Source of the DNA: CAZTJA01 sp964613745
Lineage (GTDB): Bacteria > Desulfobacterota > Desulfomonilia > Desulfomonilales > Desulfomonilaceae
NCBI GenBank assembly: GCA_964613745.1
Contig: CAZTJA010000029.1
Coordinates: 1 to 30,687 of the forward strand
Length of the DNA stretch: 30,687 bases
Direction of reading: 5' to 3'
The translations under genes were made by a program, and so were the position numbers. Position 1 is the stretch's first letter; every line of letters starts with the position of its first letter. This document shows positions 1-9,191 of this stretch, in pieces. Under the pieces are notes generated by a model. The model saw only the letters and a list, made by a program, of their open reading frames with translations, was not told where the DNA came from and did no database searches.

Positions 1-1
1 A

Positions 2-154
2 AGCCACGATGTAAGAGTGAAGCTCACTGATGGTAGTCCAAAAGCATGTACAATCGCCAACTTATTGCACGACCGCTTGGGTGCACTCGACAATTTTATT
101 CGATTGACACCGACCCTGAATGTGCTATTCTCAGTAGATAATAATTATCAATAA
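2..154 (+). CDS. Possible 3' end of an unidentified gene (partial)
   Basis: One plus-strand frame is open from the window edge for 50 codons and ends in TAA at 152-154. The translation is not low-complexity, but it matches no family I recognise. The promoter and Per-type box of the next gene lie inside its last 17 codons, which is unusual if this is coding. It could be the C-terminus of a gene that begins outside the window, or a chance open frame. Confidence 0.2.
   Translation, partial: SHDVRVKLTDGSPKACTIANLLHDRLGALDNFIRLTPTLNVLFSVDNNYQ
104..131 (+). promoter_or_regulatory. Sigma70-type promoter of perR-katG
   Basis: A perfect -35 box TTGACA (104-109) is followed after 16 nt by TATTCT (126-131). 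The -10 is preceded by TGC, giving an extended -10. The predicted transcription start is near 138, inside the Fur/Per-type palindrome, so a bound repressor would block initiation. Confidence 0.6.
137..149 (+). promoter_or_regulatory. Fur/PerR-type operator palindrome
   Basis: GATAAT-A-ATTATC is a perfect 6-1-6 inverted repeat. It resembles the core of Fur and PerR boxes (AT-rich, TTATAAT/GATAAT arms). It overlaps the predicted start site of perR, which implies autoregulation and peroxide control of the downstream katG. The assignment to PerR rather than another Fur-family protein is inferred from the neighbouring gene. Confidence 0.6.
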
Positions 155-170
155 GTAAACCGGCTCTTTT

Positions 171-638
171 ATGGAATATCACATGGCTCTCAACGGTTCA
201 ACGAGTAATGAAGAGCGCTTTCAACAAATGCTTCACAAACTGAAAAACCTCGAGTTCCGTATCACTCCGCAACGTTTAGCCGTGCTCCGCATTCTGGCGG
301 ATAGTGATGGACATCCTAGTGCTGAACAGATTTTCGAAAGGGTCAGAACAGAGTTCCCTACGACGAGCTTGGCAACGATTTACAAAACAATAGCCCTGCT
401 CAAGAGCATCAACGAGGTTCTTGAATTGGGTTTCCCTGATGGTAGTAATAGATATGATGGGAACAAACCATTCCCCCACCCTCATGTGATCTGCACCAAA
501 TGCCGAAAAATTATGGACCCTGAACTACAAAGTTTGGATGAGCTCAAAAACGAGATTATCAACAAAACCGGATTCCTGGTTCAACACCATCGCTTAGACT
601 TTTTCGGAACATGCCGAGAATGTCAAGAAACCGAGTGA
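171..638 (+). CDS. perR: Fur-family peroxide-responsive regulator (PerR-like)
   Basis: A 155-residue metal-dependent transcriptional repressor of the Fur superfamily. The N-terminal winged helix spans about residues 20-95, with the typical ITPQR and TSLATIYKT segments. The dimerisation and metal domain follows, with a structural zinc site formed by CTKC and CREC. PerR-type ligands are visible: a His after DG (HPSAEQ), the Asp of RYDGN, the HPHVIC histidines and the Asp of KIMDPE. The pairing with katG 123 nt downstream supports a peroxide-sensing role, whereby Fe-catalysed His oxidation would release DNA and induce the catalase-peroxidase. No good Shine-Dalgarno precedes ATG 171. ATG 183 (GGA 9 nt upstream) is an alternative start that removes four residues. 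The exact Fur/PerR/Zur type cannot be proven from sequence alone. Confidence 0.85.
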   Translation: MEYHMALNGSTSNEERFQQMLHKLKNLEFRITPQRLAVLRILADSDGHPSAEQIFERVRTEFPTTSLATIYKTIALLKSINEVLELGFPDGSNRYDGNKPFPHPHVICTKCRKIMDPELQSLDELKNEIINKTGFLVQHHRLDFFGTCRECQETE

Positions 639-761
639 CGTCTTTCAATTGCTGAGAAAGAATATTTCTGAGACACGACAGTCTCCAGAAAAGGAATTTT
701 CTTCTTCCGCAGGTTTACAAAAATCTAACCGCAATTAAACAACGAGAGAGGAGGAAACAAG

Positions 762-2999
762 ATGCAGAATAAACCTGATGTAGTCGGCGATTTATCTCAA
801 TTAGGGGATCTTCTTAAAGAAGAAAGCAAATGTCCGGTAACCGGTAGACCGGCACGACGCAGAGGCACTGCCAACAGAGACTGGTGGCCGAACCAATTGG
901 ATTTGAGAATTCTTCATCAAAACTCTCAGCTGAGCAATCCCATGGGCGGGCAATTTAATTACTCCAAAGAGTTTGAGACACTCGACTTGCAGGCAGTGAA
1001 GAATGATCTTTATGCGTTAATGACCAATTCACAAGAATGGTGGCCGGCCGATTACGGTCATTATGGACCCTTGTTTATACGTATGGCTTGGCATAGCGCG
1101 GGTACTTACCGCATGGGCGATGGTCGCGGCGGAGCGGGATCCGGCACTCAACGATTTGCGCCTCTCAACAGTTGGCCCGACAACGTGAATCTTGATAAAG
1201 CACGTCGTCTTCTCTGGCCGATTAAGCAAAAATACGGCAAAAAGATCTCCTGGGCGGATCTCATGATTCTTGCCGGCAATTGCGCACTTGAATCAATGGG
1301 CTTCAGAACGTTTGGTTTCGCAGGTGGACGCGAGGACGTGTGGGAGCCAGAGGAGGATATCTACTGGGGCAGTGAGGACACCTGGTTGGGAGATAAGCGC
1401 TACTCCGGTGATCGTGATCTCGAAAATCCTCTTGCTGCAGTTCAGATGGGCCTCATATATGTGAATCCGGAAGGACCCAACGGGAACCCGGACCCTGTGG
1501 CCTCGGGCCGTGATGTTCGTGAAACTTTTGCGCGGATGGCCATGAATGATGAGGAAACCGTCGCTCTCGTTGCCGGAGGTCACACTTTCGGCAAATGTCA
1601 CGGAGCCGGAGATGCATCGCACGTTGGTCCTGACCCGGAGGCTGCTCCGATCGAGCAACAAGGCCTTGGTTGGAAGAGCAATTTCGGTACCGGCATGGGA
1701 GGCGATACGATCAGCAGCGGCATTGAAGGAGCTTGGAAGCCTAATCCTACCAAATGGGACATGGGCTACTTCAAAGTTTTGTTCAAATACGAATGGGAGC
1801 TGGTAAAGAGTCCAGCCGGGGCAAATCAATGGCTCGCTAAGGACGTGGCTGAGGAGGACATGGTCATTGACGCCCACGATCCCTCAAAGAAACACCGCCC
1901 TATGATGACCACTGCGGACCTATCGCTCCGATATGATCCAATTTTCGAGCCTATCGCCCGACGCTATCAGCAAAATCCTGAAGAATTCGCGGATGCCTTT
2001 GCTCGAGCATGGTTCAAGCTGACGCATCGCGATATGGGGCCACGTTCACGTTATCTCGGTCCGGAAGTTCCACAAGAAGAACTGGTCTGGCAGGACCCAA
2101 TGCCGACGGTCGATCATGAACTCGTGAATGTAGAAGATATCGCGGAACTTAAACGCAAAATTCTTTCTTCTGGATTAACGATCTCGGAACTTGTTTCAAC
2201 CGCTTGGGCGTCCGCATCTACTTTCCGCGGCTCCGATAAGCGTGGCGGCGCAAATGGTGCTCGCATTCGTCTCTCACCGCAGAAAGATTGGGAAGTTAAT
2301 GAACCTGCCCAACTCCAAGCCGTATTGGGCAAACTCGAATCGATCCAACATGAGTTCAACAAGTCACAGTCCGGCGGCAAGAAAGTGTCTTTAGCCGATT
2401 TAATAGTCCTGGGAGGATGTGCAGGCGTTGAGCAAGCTGCCATGAACGCAGGTCACGATGTAATAGTCCCTTTTACGCCCGGCCGTACCGATGCTTCGCA
2501 GGAGCAAACCGATGTCAAGTCATTCGCTGTTATGGAACCGGTTGCAGACGGGTTTCGTAATTATCTTAAGACAAAATACGCCGTCTCCGGTGAAGAACTG
2601 CTTGTTGATCGTGCGCAACTTTTGACATTAACCGCTCCGCAGATGACGGTTCTCCTCGGTGGAATGCGCGTTTTGAATGCCAACTTTGCACAGTCTCAGC
2701 ATGGCGTATTCACAAAACGACCCGGACTGCTCACTAATGATTTTTTTGTAAATCTGCTTGACATGAATACAACATGGAAGCCAATCTCGGAAGACGAAGA
2801 AGTATTCGAGGGTCGTAACCGCACTACGGGTGAACTCAGGTGGACAGCTACCCGGGCGGACCTCGTCTTCGGTTCCAACTCCCAGCTCCGGGCCTTAGCG
2901 GAAGTCTACGGATGCGAGGACTCTCAGGAGAAGTTTGTACAAGACTTTGTTGCCGTATGGAACAAAGTGATGAATCTTGATCGGTTCGACCTTGTCTGA
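762..2999 (+). CDS. katG: Catalase-peroxidase KatG
   Basis: A bifunctional haem catalase-peroxidase of 745 residues, a normal length for the duplicated two-domain family. It detoxifies H2O2 and can also act as a peroxidase. The distal haem residues are Arg107, Trp110 and His111 (RMAWHSAGTYR). The proximal haem ligand is His274 in GGHTFGKCHGAG. Tyr233 and Met259 are positioned to form the Met-Tyr-Trp adduct that gives catalase activity. The second, haem-free domain covers roughly residues 420-745. ATG 762 has a strong AGGAGG 7 nt upstream. It probably shares a transcript with perR, since I see no separate promoter or Fur-type box in the 123-nt spacer. No signal peptide is visible, so the enzyme is expected in the cytoplasm. 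The gene ends 22 nt before an assembly gap. Confidence 0.98.
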   Translation: MQNKPDVVGDLSQLGDLLKEESKCPVTGRPARRRGTANRDWWPNQLDLRILHQNSQLSNPMGGQFNYSKEFETLDLQAVKNDLYALMTNSQEWWPADYGHYGPLFIRMAWHSAGTYRMGDGRGGAGSGTQRFAPLNSWPDNVNLDKARRLLWPIKQKYGKKISWADLMILAGNCALESMGFRTFGFAGGREDVWEPEEDIYWGSEDTWLGDKRYSGDRDLENPLAAVQMGLIYVNPEGPNGNPDPVASGRDVRETFARMAMNDEETVALVAGGHTFGKCHGAGDASHVGPDPEAAPIEQQGLGWKSNFGTGMGGDTISSGIEGAWKPNPTKWDMGYFKVLFKYEWELVKSPAGANQWLAKDVAEEDMVIDAHDPSKKHRPMMTTADLSLRYDPIFEPIARRYQQNPEEFADAFARAWFKLTHRDMGPRSRYLGPEVPQEELVWQDPMPTVDHELVNVEDIAELKRKILSSGLTISELVSTAWASASTFRGSDKRGGANGARIRLSPQKDWEVNEPAQLQAVLGKLESIQHEFNKSQSGGKKVSLADLIVLGGCAGVEQAAMNAGHDVIVPFTPGRTDASQEQTDVKSFAVMEPVADGFRNYLKTKYAVSGEELLVDRAQLLTLTAPQMTVLLGGMRVLNANFAQSQHGVFTKRPGLLTNDFFVNLLDMNTTWKPISEDEEVFEGRNRTTGELRWTATRADLVFGSNSQLRALAEVYGCEDSQEKFVQDFVAVWNKVMNLDRFDLV

Positions 3000-3021
3000 T
3001 AACGGCACAACTGTGTTGCCA

Positions 3022-3121
3022 NNNNNNNNNNNNNNNNNNNNNNNNNNNNNNNNNNNNNNNNNNNNNNNNNNNNNNNNNNNNNNNNNNNNNNNNNNNNNNN
3101 NNNNNNNNNNNNNNNNNNNNN
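3022..3121. other. Scaffold gap (100 N)
   Basis: A run of exactly 100 N, the usual placeholder for a gap of unknown length. What lies between katG and the acyl-CoA ligase is therefore unknown, and distances across it are not real. Confidence 0.99.
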
Positions 3122-3314
3122 AGTGAAACCCCGCCTTTTTATGAAAAGCTTCCCAAGTAGGAAGATCTCCGTTCGGTGCTAAGCCCATGCTTGTAATTCT
3201 CAAGGGGTAGCAAAGATTATCTCCGTGTTTAGTGCAATTCTGCTGCAAGGTATCGATTCTGAAACCATATCTTCGTCCACAAAGGTATGTTGAGAAAAAA
3301 GTGTTTTCACACAC
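3122..3314 (-). CDS. Possible 5' end of an unidentified gene running into the gap
   Basis: Apart from this frame I see nothing coding between katG and the acyl-CoA ligase (3000-3329). From GTG 3314 on the minus strand a frame stays open for 64 codons up to the gap. It starts 15 nt after the ligase stop, so it could be the next gene of that operon. The peptide has a CTKHGD segment but no recognisable domain, and no good ribosome-binding site precedes it. It may be non-coding; only sequence across the gap would tell. Confidence 0.2.
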
Positions 3315-3329
3315 TACTCATCGAATAAA

Positions 3330-4883
3330 TTATTTGGCCGGATACTGCTTTCGTAATTTTACCTTTTCTATTTTGCCGGTTGGATTCCTCGGTACCATTC
3401 CGAACATGATACGTCTAGGTCTTTTATATCTTGGCAGATCCTGACAGAAATGTTTGACCTCTTCTTCCGTCAGTTGATGCCCTTCTTTAACTTGAATTAC
3501 TGCTGCAGGGACTTCTCCAAGTCTTATATCCGGCAATCCTATGACGGCGACATCCATGATCTTTGGATGGCCCTGGAGAAAATCTTCGATTTCAACCGGG
3601 AATATGTTTTCTCCACCTGTGATGATTACGTCTTTTTTTCTGTCTACCAGCCAGATGAAGCCATCTTCATCTTCTCTTGCCATATCCCCCGTCAAAAGCC
3701 ACCCGTCAATGAGCACATCCCTCGTTGCAGCGGGGTTCTTGAAATACTCCTTCATTACTCCAGGGCCTTTCACAGCCAACTCGCCTATGTGCCCTATGCC
3801 TACCGAATTCATCTTGTCGTCGATTATTCGTGTCTCGAAACCGAATCCTGCAACTCCGATGGAACCGACCTTGTGCATGTTTTCAATTCCCAAGTGTACA
3901 CAGCCCGGACCTGTCGATTCCGTGAGTCCGTAATTGGTGTCATACTGATGATGAGGAAAGATCTTTTTCCATTCATGAACCAAACTGGGCGGCACAGGTT
4001 GAGCACCAATGTGCATGAGTCGCCATTGATCAAGTTTGTAGTCAGCTAATTTGACATCTTTGTTCTCAATCGCGAAGAGTATGTCCAATGCCCAAGGCAC
4101 CAACAACCAAACAATGGTGACGCCTTCCTCTGATATGGCCTCCAGAATCCATTCCGGAGTAACTCCCTTTAAAATAACGGCCTTTGCTCCAACAACGAGG
4201 TTGCCGAACCAGTGCATTTTTGCGCCGGTATGATACAAGGGCGGAATGCACAGAAAATTGTCTTCACGTGTCTGATGATGATGGCTCTGTTCCACTTGAC
4301 ACGCAAATTCCAAATTACGGTGAGTTAGTAAAGTGGCCTTTGGAGTTCCCGTGGTTCCGGAAGTGAAATAAAGGGCTGCATCATCAAAAATATTTAGGGG
4401 TACATGTACGGAAACCGGCATTTCGGCTTCAATGACCACTCCGTACGGCTCGGCATAATCCGGACATGTTCCGTTGGATCCCAAATAAATGAAATTGCGA
4501 ACGGAAGTCAGGTTATTCCTTATTTTGTTGATGCGATCTATAAATTCTTCACTGAAGATGAAAACCTTAGCACGGGCAACTTCGTTGCATCTCTCTATGG
4601 AAACCGCATCGAACCTAAAATTCAAGGGAACTGCCAATGCTCCAGTTCGTAGAATACCGAAATAAATCGGGAGCCATTCAAGACAGTTCATCATCAGGAG
4701 CACCACAGTGTCCCCTTTGGTTACCCCTCTCCTAATCAAGGCATTTGCTACTTTGTTTGCTTGATCGTCGAATTCCTGCCAAGTTATTTCTCTCCGTTTT
4801 TTCTTGGCCGGCTCTCTTTCGACAAGGGCCAAATCATGCCCGTAAAGCAGAGCGTTTTGAGCGGGCAATTCCGTTATCAACAT
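3330..4883 (-). CDS. AMP-binding acyl-CoA ligase/synthetase
   Basis: A class I adenylate-forming enzyme of 517 residues that activates a carboxylic acid with ATP and transfers the acyl group to CoA. The phosphate-binding loop YFTSGTTGTPKATLLTHRN is at about 172-190. The A5 motif YGLTESTGP follows, then TGD and the hinge DRKKDVIITGGENIFPVEIE near the C-terminal subdomain. The catalytic lysine is Lys504 in PTGKIEK. Length and motifs match long- or medium-chain fatty acyl and aromatic CoA ligases; the substrate cannot be read from sequence. ATG 4883 has AAGGGA about 9 nt upstream. In an anaerobe it would feed beta-oxidation or aromatic-acid breakdown, but no such genes are adjacent. The closest neighbours are the gap and a divergent kinase. 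Confidence 0.92.
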   Translation of the reverse strand: MLITELPAQNALLYGHDLALVEREPAKKKRREITWQEFDDQANKVANALIRRGVTKGDTVVLLMMNCLEWLPIYFGILRTGALAVPLNFRFDAVSIERCNEVARAKVFIFSEEFIDRINKIRNNLTSVRNFIYLGSNGTCPDYAEPYGVVIEAEMPVSVHVPLNIFDDAALYFTSGTTGTPKATLLTHRNLEFACQVEQSHHHQTREDNFLCIPPLYHTGAKMHWFGNLVVGAKAVILKGVTPEWILEAISEEGVTIVWLLVPWALDILFAIENKDVKLADYKLDQWRLMHIGAQPVPPSLVHEWKKIFPHHQYDTNYGLTESTGPGCVHLGIENMHKVGSIGVAGFGFETRIIDDKMNSVGIGHIGELAVKGPGVMKEYFKNPAATRDVLIDGWLLTGDMAREDEDGFIWLVDRKKDVIITGGENIFPVEIEDFLQGHPKIMDVAVIGLPDIRLGEVPAAVIQVKEGHQLTEEEVKHFCQDLPRYKRPRRIMFGMVPRNPTGKIEKVKLRKQYPAK

Positions 4884-5194
4884 TATAAAATTCCCTTTTT
4901 AAATACTTTTTTAGGCCAACTGCGCATCTTGCGTGGATCAAGAAAATCCGATGATATTAACATAGTTGACGACACCAGACTAGTAATCATCCCGCAAATG
5001 TGAGTTTCTAAGCCGTTTGGCATTCGTGAACAGATTTGAACTGAGGACCGTTTCAGCCTCGGTCTTTGAATAACTGCGGAAGTCGAGTCCTAGAAGGATG
5101 TTAAAATTCTTTGGTCCGTAAATGTTATGTTTGAACAAAAGGATCTATTTAGATATGCTCAAATGACCATTTACTTATGCAAGTATAGGATTAC
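4884..5194. other. Divergent intergenic region
   Basis: 311 nt between the minus-strand acyl-CoA ligase and the plus-strand histidine kinase. It should hold both promoters. I find a plausible sigma70 pair for the kinase (5131-5159) but no convincing promoter or operator for the ligase. No small gene is supported here. Confidence 0.6.
5131..5159 (+). promoter_or_regulatory. Candidate sigma70 promoter of the histidine kinase
   Basis: TTGAAC (5131-5136), a 17-nt spacer and TATGCT (5154-5159). Both boxes are within two mismatches of consensus. The kinase start codon is 35 nt further on. Confidence 0.35.
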
Positions 5195-7459
5195 ATGCCT
5201 TCAGAAACGCAACGCCTGCAAAAGCTAATTGTTATAAGTTCGGCTCTGGGCATTATGCTCGTCGGCTTCATCGTGGCTACCGTGAGTATCGTCCCGATTT
5301 ATGATCATTTAAAACGAGAAGAAGAACGAAATCTTAAGCTCGCACTAAATACCAAGACGATGGCGGTTGAGGAGTATCTTTTTAGGGCGAGAGACGTTTG
5401 TCTGCAAATCGCCAGCAGAACCGGTGCTCGAAGGATTCTCGAAGATTTCAGGGAAGGAAAAATAACGGCGGAAGAGGCATGGGACAAGAGTGGTACGCTC
5501 CTGATTGACGCGGTAAATGCATCGCATGAGGTCTGGAACCTGACCCGAAAAGACTCGAATGGAAGAGTAGTAGTTCAGCTCGGAGTTGATTTGCCGGATT
5601 CGTTGGTTTCGGAAGTGGACACGCAAGCTACGGAACCGGTCTTTCGCGGTCCGGTTGCGATTGGCAGAGCGTCATACTTGATTGTTATAACCCCGATCAC
5701 CAATTCGGAGTCCGTCAGACTCGGAACGGACGTAGTACTATTTCGGCTTTTTAATTTAGAGAGAATTATCGAGGATTATACAGGTTTGGGTAAGACGGGC
5801 GAAACTCTCATCGCTACCATCGATCACAACGAAGTTCACCTCTTTTTCCCCTTTCGATACAGAGGGTCTGTTTCCGACAAAGTTCCGCTCGATTCGCAAA
5901 TAGGCACGGCAATCCAGAGAACCGCCGAGCACGGCTCAGGAATAATTTTCCCAAACGAAGTTCCAAGAGGCAAAGATGTAATTGCTTATGGACCTGTAAG
6001 AGGAACGAATTGGGCTTTAATGGTGAGAATAAGCAGAGATGAACTCTATGCTCCGGTAAATCGCAGAATTCTTGCCAATGTTAAAATCATGATAGCTCTT
6101 GTTTTGCTCGGAACCCTGGGGATGGTGCTTTTGGTCAGACCTCTCACAGGCAAGATGATAATTAGGGCAGACGAGCTTGAAAGAGAAGTTCAGGAGAAAA
6201 CAGCGGATTTGCAGAAGGAACTTGCCGGTCGTAAGCGCATGGAGAAATGGCTGCTTGATTCCGAAAGACGCTATAGAACTTTGCTGGAAGAAGTTCCTGA
6301 TGTGATTTTCATCCTGGATGATGTAGGAAAATTCACCTATGTCAATACACAGGTCGAGAAGTTTTTGGAAACATCGGTAAACTCATTACTCGATACTTAC
6401 CTTTGGGATCATGTAATGGATGAAGACGTGATCAGAGCAAAACAAATTCTTAAAGTGGAGCTTGAATCAATTTGGGATGAAGAAATTAGGATGATTGCTG
6501 GTTCCGGTGATAGTAAGTTCGCCCGTATCCGATGCAAGGCGTCTCAGTTGGAAAATGAGCCCATAAGATATGAAGGAGTAATGCGGGACATAACTAGAAG
6601 AAGAAAACTCGAAGAGGAATTGAAGACGTCTCGGGAAGAATTGCTTGAGAAGATCAAAATCATTGATGATTTGTATGAACATATTGTGCAATCGGGCAAG
6701 TCGAAAGCAATAGCTGATCATACAGCCGAGGTTGCTCACGAGCTTCGGCAGCCTTTGGCAATCATTGGCGGTTTCGCAAGACGAATGGCGAGGCAGATCG
6801 ATTCAAAAGATACGCCGACCGATGCAATGCGTCGAGAGTTTTGCGACATAATGATTTCCGAAATCCAGAGGCTGGAGAAGATACTCTCCAATTTGATAGA
6901 TTTCACCCGGCATGAAAGCGTTCGGCTTGAGACTGTCGACCCAAACGACATTGTAGAACGGGTTCTCAGGGTACATTCCGGAAGGATGGCTGAAAAAGAG
7001 CTCAGATTGGACACTGATTTGAGCAAAGAAGTGGGTGAGGTCAGACTTGATCCGAACAGATTCGAGCAGGTCGTAAGAAATTTGATATCAAATGCAATCG
7101 AAGCTTCACCTGAAAAGGAAACGATCAAAGTTGAAACGAGGTTTTTCATTGCGGCCAAGAAGGCACAAGAAACAGGAGGCCTGGAATCGGAAAGTTACTT
7201 TGAGTTAAAGATCGAGAACGACGGGAAAATTATATCCCCTGACGAACTGCAGAAAATCTTCAGTCCGTTTTTCACCACAAAAGATTATGGTACGGGAATA
7301 GGACTAACTATTTCGAAAAAAATTGTTGAAGACCACAAAGGCTCAATAAGCGTGAAGTCGGATCGTGAAGGAACCGTATTTACCGTATGGTTGCCGCTCA
7401 ATCCTCAAACAGCAATATTACCGATAAGAAAAGAAGCTTCATCTCCGCCGTCTCATTAA
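5195..7459 (+). CDS. Membrane histidine kinase with periplasmic sensor and PAS domain (orphan)
   Basis: A 754-residue sensor kinase. A first membrane helix (about 11-33) is followed by a large periplasmic region (about 34-297) of the double-Cache size and style, including the late segment GPVRGTNWALMVRIS. A second helix (about 298-315) leads to a coiled linker, then a PAS/PAC unit (about 355-470) ending in GVMRDITRRR. The HisKA phospho-acceptor is His515 (AEVAHELRQPL). The ATPase domain shows the N box (NLISNAIEAS) and the G2 box (GTGIGLTISKKIVEDH). The G1 box is a little unusual, with IENDGKII in place of the common DNGxGI. No response regulator is adjacent, so its partner lies elsewhere. 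It converges on the methyltransferase gene and their stop codons overlap by 4 nt. The ligand is unknown. Confidence 0.93.
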   Translation: MPSETQRLQKLIVISSALGIMLVGFIVATVSIVPIYDHLKREEERNLKLALNTKTMAVEEYLFRARDVCLQIASRTGARRILEDFREGKITAEEAWDKSGTLLIDAVNASHEVWNLTRKDSNGRVVVQLGVDLPDSLVSEVDTQATEPVFRGPVAIGRASYLIVITPITNSESVRLGTDVVLFRLFNLERIIEDYTGLGKTGETLIATIDHNEVHLFFPFRYRGSVSDKVPLDSQIGTAIQRTAEHGSGIIFPNEVPRGKDVIAYGPVRGTNWALMVRISRDELYAPVNRRILANVKIMIALVLLGTLGMVLLVRPLTGKMIIRADELEREVQEKTADLQKELAGRKRMEKWLLDSERRYRTLLEEVPDVIFILDDVGKFTYVNTQVEKFLETSVNSLLDTYLWDHVMDEDVIRAKQILKVELESIWDEEIRMIAGSGDSKFARIRCKASQLENEPIRYEGVMRDITRRRKLEEELKTSREELLEKIKIIDDLYEHIVQSGKSKAIADHTAEVAHELRQPLAIIGGFARRMARQIDSKDTPTDAMRREFCDIMISEIQRLEKILSNLIDFTRHESVRLETVDPNDIVERVLRVHSGRMAEKELRLDTDLSKEVGEVRLDPNRFEQVVRNLISNAIEASPEKETIKVETRFFIAAKKAQETGGLESESYFELKIENDGKIISPDELQKIFSPFFTTKDYGTGIGLTISKKIVEDHKGSISVKSDREGTVFTVWLPLNPQTAILPIRKEASSPPSH

Positions 7460-8292
7460 GACTCTGATGGCCCGGTATTTTCAAACAGATACCAATTCAA
7501 ACCTCGACCGCCCGTCATTCTGAGATTCCTCAATTCATATAATGGATAACGAGACCTCATAAACGTAAAAACCTCTTCAATCGAAGCGAATTCATACGGC
7601 CATCCTCCTAACCAGTCTACCGCATCTATGCGCCAGCTCATTCCTCTGTCTGATTTATAATTCCGTATGTGACTTACAGGGTTTTTACCTTGAGCGACTA
7701 TCATCAAAATGTAGGCCGACATTGCAGCCGGTTCCAACAAGTATTTTCCAATGACAGGTCTTGAATTATGTGTCTTTTTTACAAATACCCAAAAATCATG
7801 AATTGGTGATGAGTTTCCATTTCTAGTCAGGATTTTGTTGTATAACGCAATGTAGAAATTCCCCCCCGGTTTTACGAGCCCTGCTGCATTAACGACTGCA
7901 TCCCACATCCTGCCGGTGTGGTGAAGAACTCCCCACGAATACACTATGTCGAACTGTTCTAATTTTGATACAAAAGCATTGTCGAGGATTGAGCCTTCAC
8001 AAACTTCCCAATTTGGAGGTGATCCCGCCGACTCACGTAATTGGCGTGCACATTCTACACTCAGAGGATTTAGGTCGAAACTTACGACCTTTTCAGCTCC
8101 CAGACGGAAGGCTGCCAGTGAAAAAAGTCCGCTGCCGCTTCCTATGTCTAGAAACGATTTTCCTCTGAAATCTTTAATTTTAAGGAAGTCCGTGAGAGAT
8201 TTTCCTGCAGATGCGACACGGTCTTCATCAAAACCGGACAAAAAGTCACTCCAGTTTTGACCGAAATCAAAATCGGGTGTTCGATTAATCAT
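7456..8292 (-). CDS. Class I SAM-dependent methyltransferase
   Basis: A 278-residue methyltransferase with the SAM-binding motif I FLDIGSGSGLFSLAAFRLGA and the acidic residue of motif II in VVSFDLNPLSVE. A later FDIVYSWGVLHHTG segment is typical of the Methyltransf_11/23-like group. The substrate is not recognisable. I chose ATG 8292, one base after the stop of the acyltransferase gene, over ATG 8322, which would overlap that gene by 29 nt and lacks a ribosome-binding site. The tight junction suggests one operon with translational coupling, so a lipid-linked or envelope substrate is possible, but this is inference. Its 3' end overlaps the convergent kinase gene by 4 nt. Confidence 0.85.
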   Translation of the reverse strand: MINRTPDFDFGQNWSDFLSGFDEDRVASAGKSLTDFLKIKDFRGKSFLDIGSGSGLFSLAAFRLGAEKVVSFDLNPLSVECARQLRESAGSPPNWEVCEGSILDNAFVSKLEQFDIVYSWGVLHHTGRMWDAVVNAAGLVKPGGNFYIALYNKILTRNGNSSPIHDFWVFVKKTHNSRPVIGKYLLEPAAMSAYILMIVAQGKNPVSHIRNYKSDRGMSWRIDAVDWLGGWPYEFASIEEVFTFMRSRYPLYELRNLRMTGGRGLNWYLFENTGPSES

Positions 8293-8293
8293 T

Positions 8294-9040
8294 TTATGAC
8301 CGGACCTTTGAAAAAGGGTCATAATGTGGTTCGAAACGGGCTAGAACCGCCTGTTGTGTTTTGGACATCAAATCAGGAACATCCGCTTCGCTAAGACCTT
8401 CAGTGTAGATGGGATCGGAAACGGAGACCTTGATATGGCCTGGACGTACCAGTAGAGAACCCCGAGGCAAAACTTTGTAGGCGCCATTGCACGTCAGCGG
8501 AACAATAGGTATTCCCGTTTGCACCGCCAGCATGAATGCTCCTTTCTTGAACTGCTGGATTTGGCCGTCACGCGTGCGCGTTCCTTCAGGGTATATCAAC
8601 ACGGACCAGCCACCCTTCAACCTGTCCTTTGCCTGATCGAGACTCCTGATTGCTGTTTCCCTATCGGCGCGATTAATCGAAATAGCTCCAGTACGATCCA
8701 GGGCCCAACCAAAAATGGGGATTTTCACCAATTCACGTTTTATTACCCACCGATAACGAACCGGCAGGGTCAAAAGATACGCCAAGATATCGGTGTAGCT
8801 CTGATGGTTCGCGGTAAGCAGGTATGATTCATTGGGCCGCAACTTTTCGGCTCCCGAAATTGAAAAGGTGAGCCCCATGAACTTGGCTATAAACCAAGCC
8901 CACAACCGAGACAATTTAAAAACTGTATACGCGGCCGACGGGAATAAACTCAATATCAAGATGGGTGTGGCTAGAATTGGTGTTACAATTGCTAGACCTG
9001 CGACATTCAGGAGGAATCGTATAAAAAGATATAGTCTCAT
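8294..9040 (-). CDS. plsC: 1-acyl-sn-glycerol-3-phosphate acyltransferase (PlsC family)
   Basis: A 248-residue membrane-associated acyltransferase expected to make phosphatidate from lysophosphatidate. The N-terminus has hydrophobic helices (about 5-45). The catalytic HX4D motif is His79-Asp84 (NHQSYTD). The glycerol-phosphate-binding motif YPEGTRTRDG and the IPIVPLTCNGA segment follow in the usual order. ATG 9040 has AGGAG 6 nt upstream. It is the first gene of a minus-strand pair with the methyltransferase. Several PlsC paralogues are common in one genome and some acylate other lipids, so the symbol is at family level. Confidence 0.9.
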   Translation of the reverse strand: MRLYLFIRFLLNVAGLAIVTPILATPILILSLFPSAAYTVFKLSRLWAWFIAKFMGLTFSISGAEKLRPNESYLLTANHQSYTDILAYLLTLPVRYRWVIKRELVKIPIFGWALDRTGAISINRADRETAIRSLDQAKDRLKGGWSVLIYPEGTRTRDGQIQQFKKGAFMLAVQTGIPIVPLTCNGAYKVLPRGSLLVRPGHIKVSVSDPIYTEGLSEADVPDLMSKTQQAVLARFEPHYDPFSKVRS

Positions 9041-9163
9041 CTGATCTCCTCAGATTGAACGAACTGTTCCGAACCAAGGCAAAAATCGAACCCCGCTGGT
9101 TGCATTCTTTCAATTGCAATTACCGCGGATTTTCAGGAAAGCTTCCGAAAGACGTAAATCGCT

Positions 9164-9177
9164 GGTATTTATATACC
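9164..9177. promoter_or_regulatory. Inverted repeat upstream of the fusion-protein gene
   Basis: GGTAT-TTAT-ATACC is a perfect 5-bp inverted repeat about 60 nt before the membrane-fusion gene. It is a possible repressor operator, but it is short and its AT-rich core could arise by chance. Confidence 0.25.
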
Positions 9178-9191
9178 GAAAAGGCCGAACC

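Noticed and set aside
1293..1877. 194-codon minus-strand frame inside katG
   Set aside because: It is antisense to a fully conserved katG and its peptide has no protein-like motif; it reflects katG codon structure.
3450..4049. 199-codon plus-strand frame opposite the acyl-CoA ligase
   Set aside because: It is fully antisense to the conserved ligase C-terminal domain, with no recognisable motif or ribosome-binding site.
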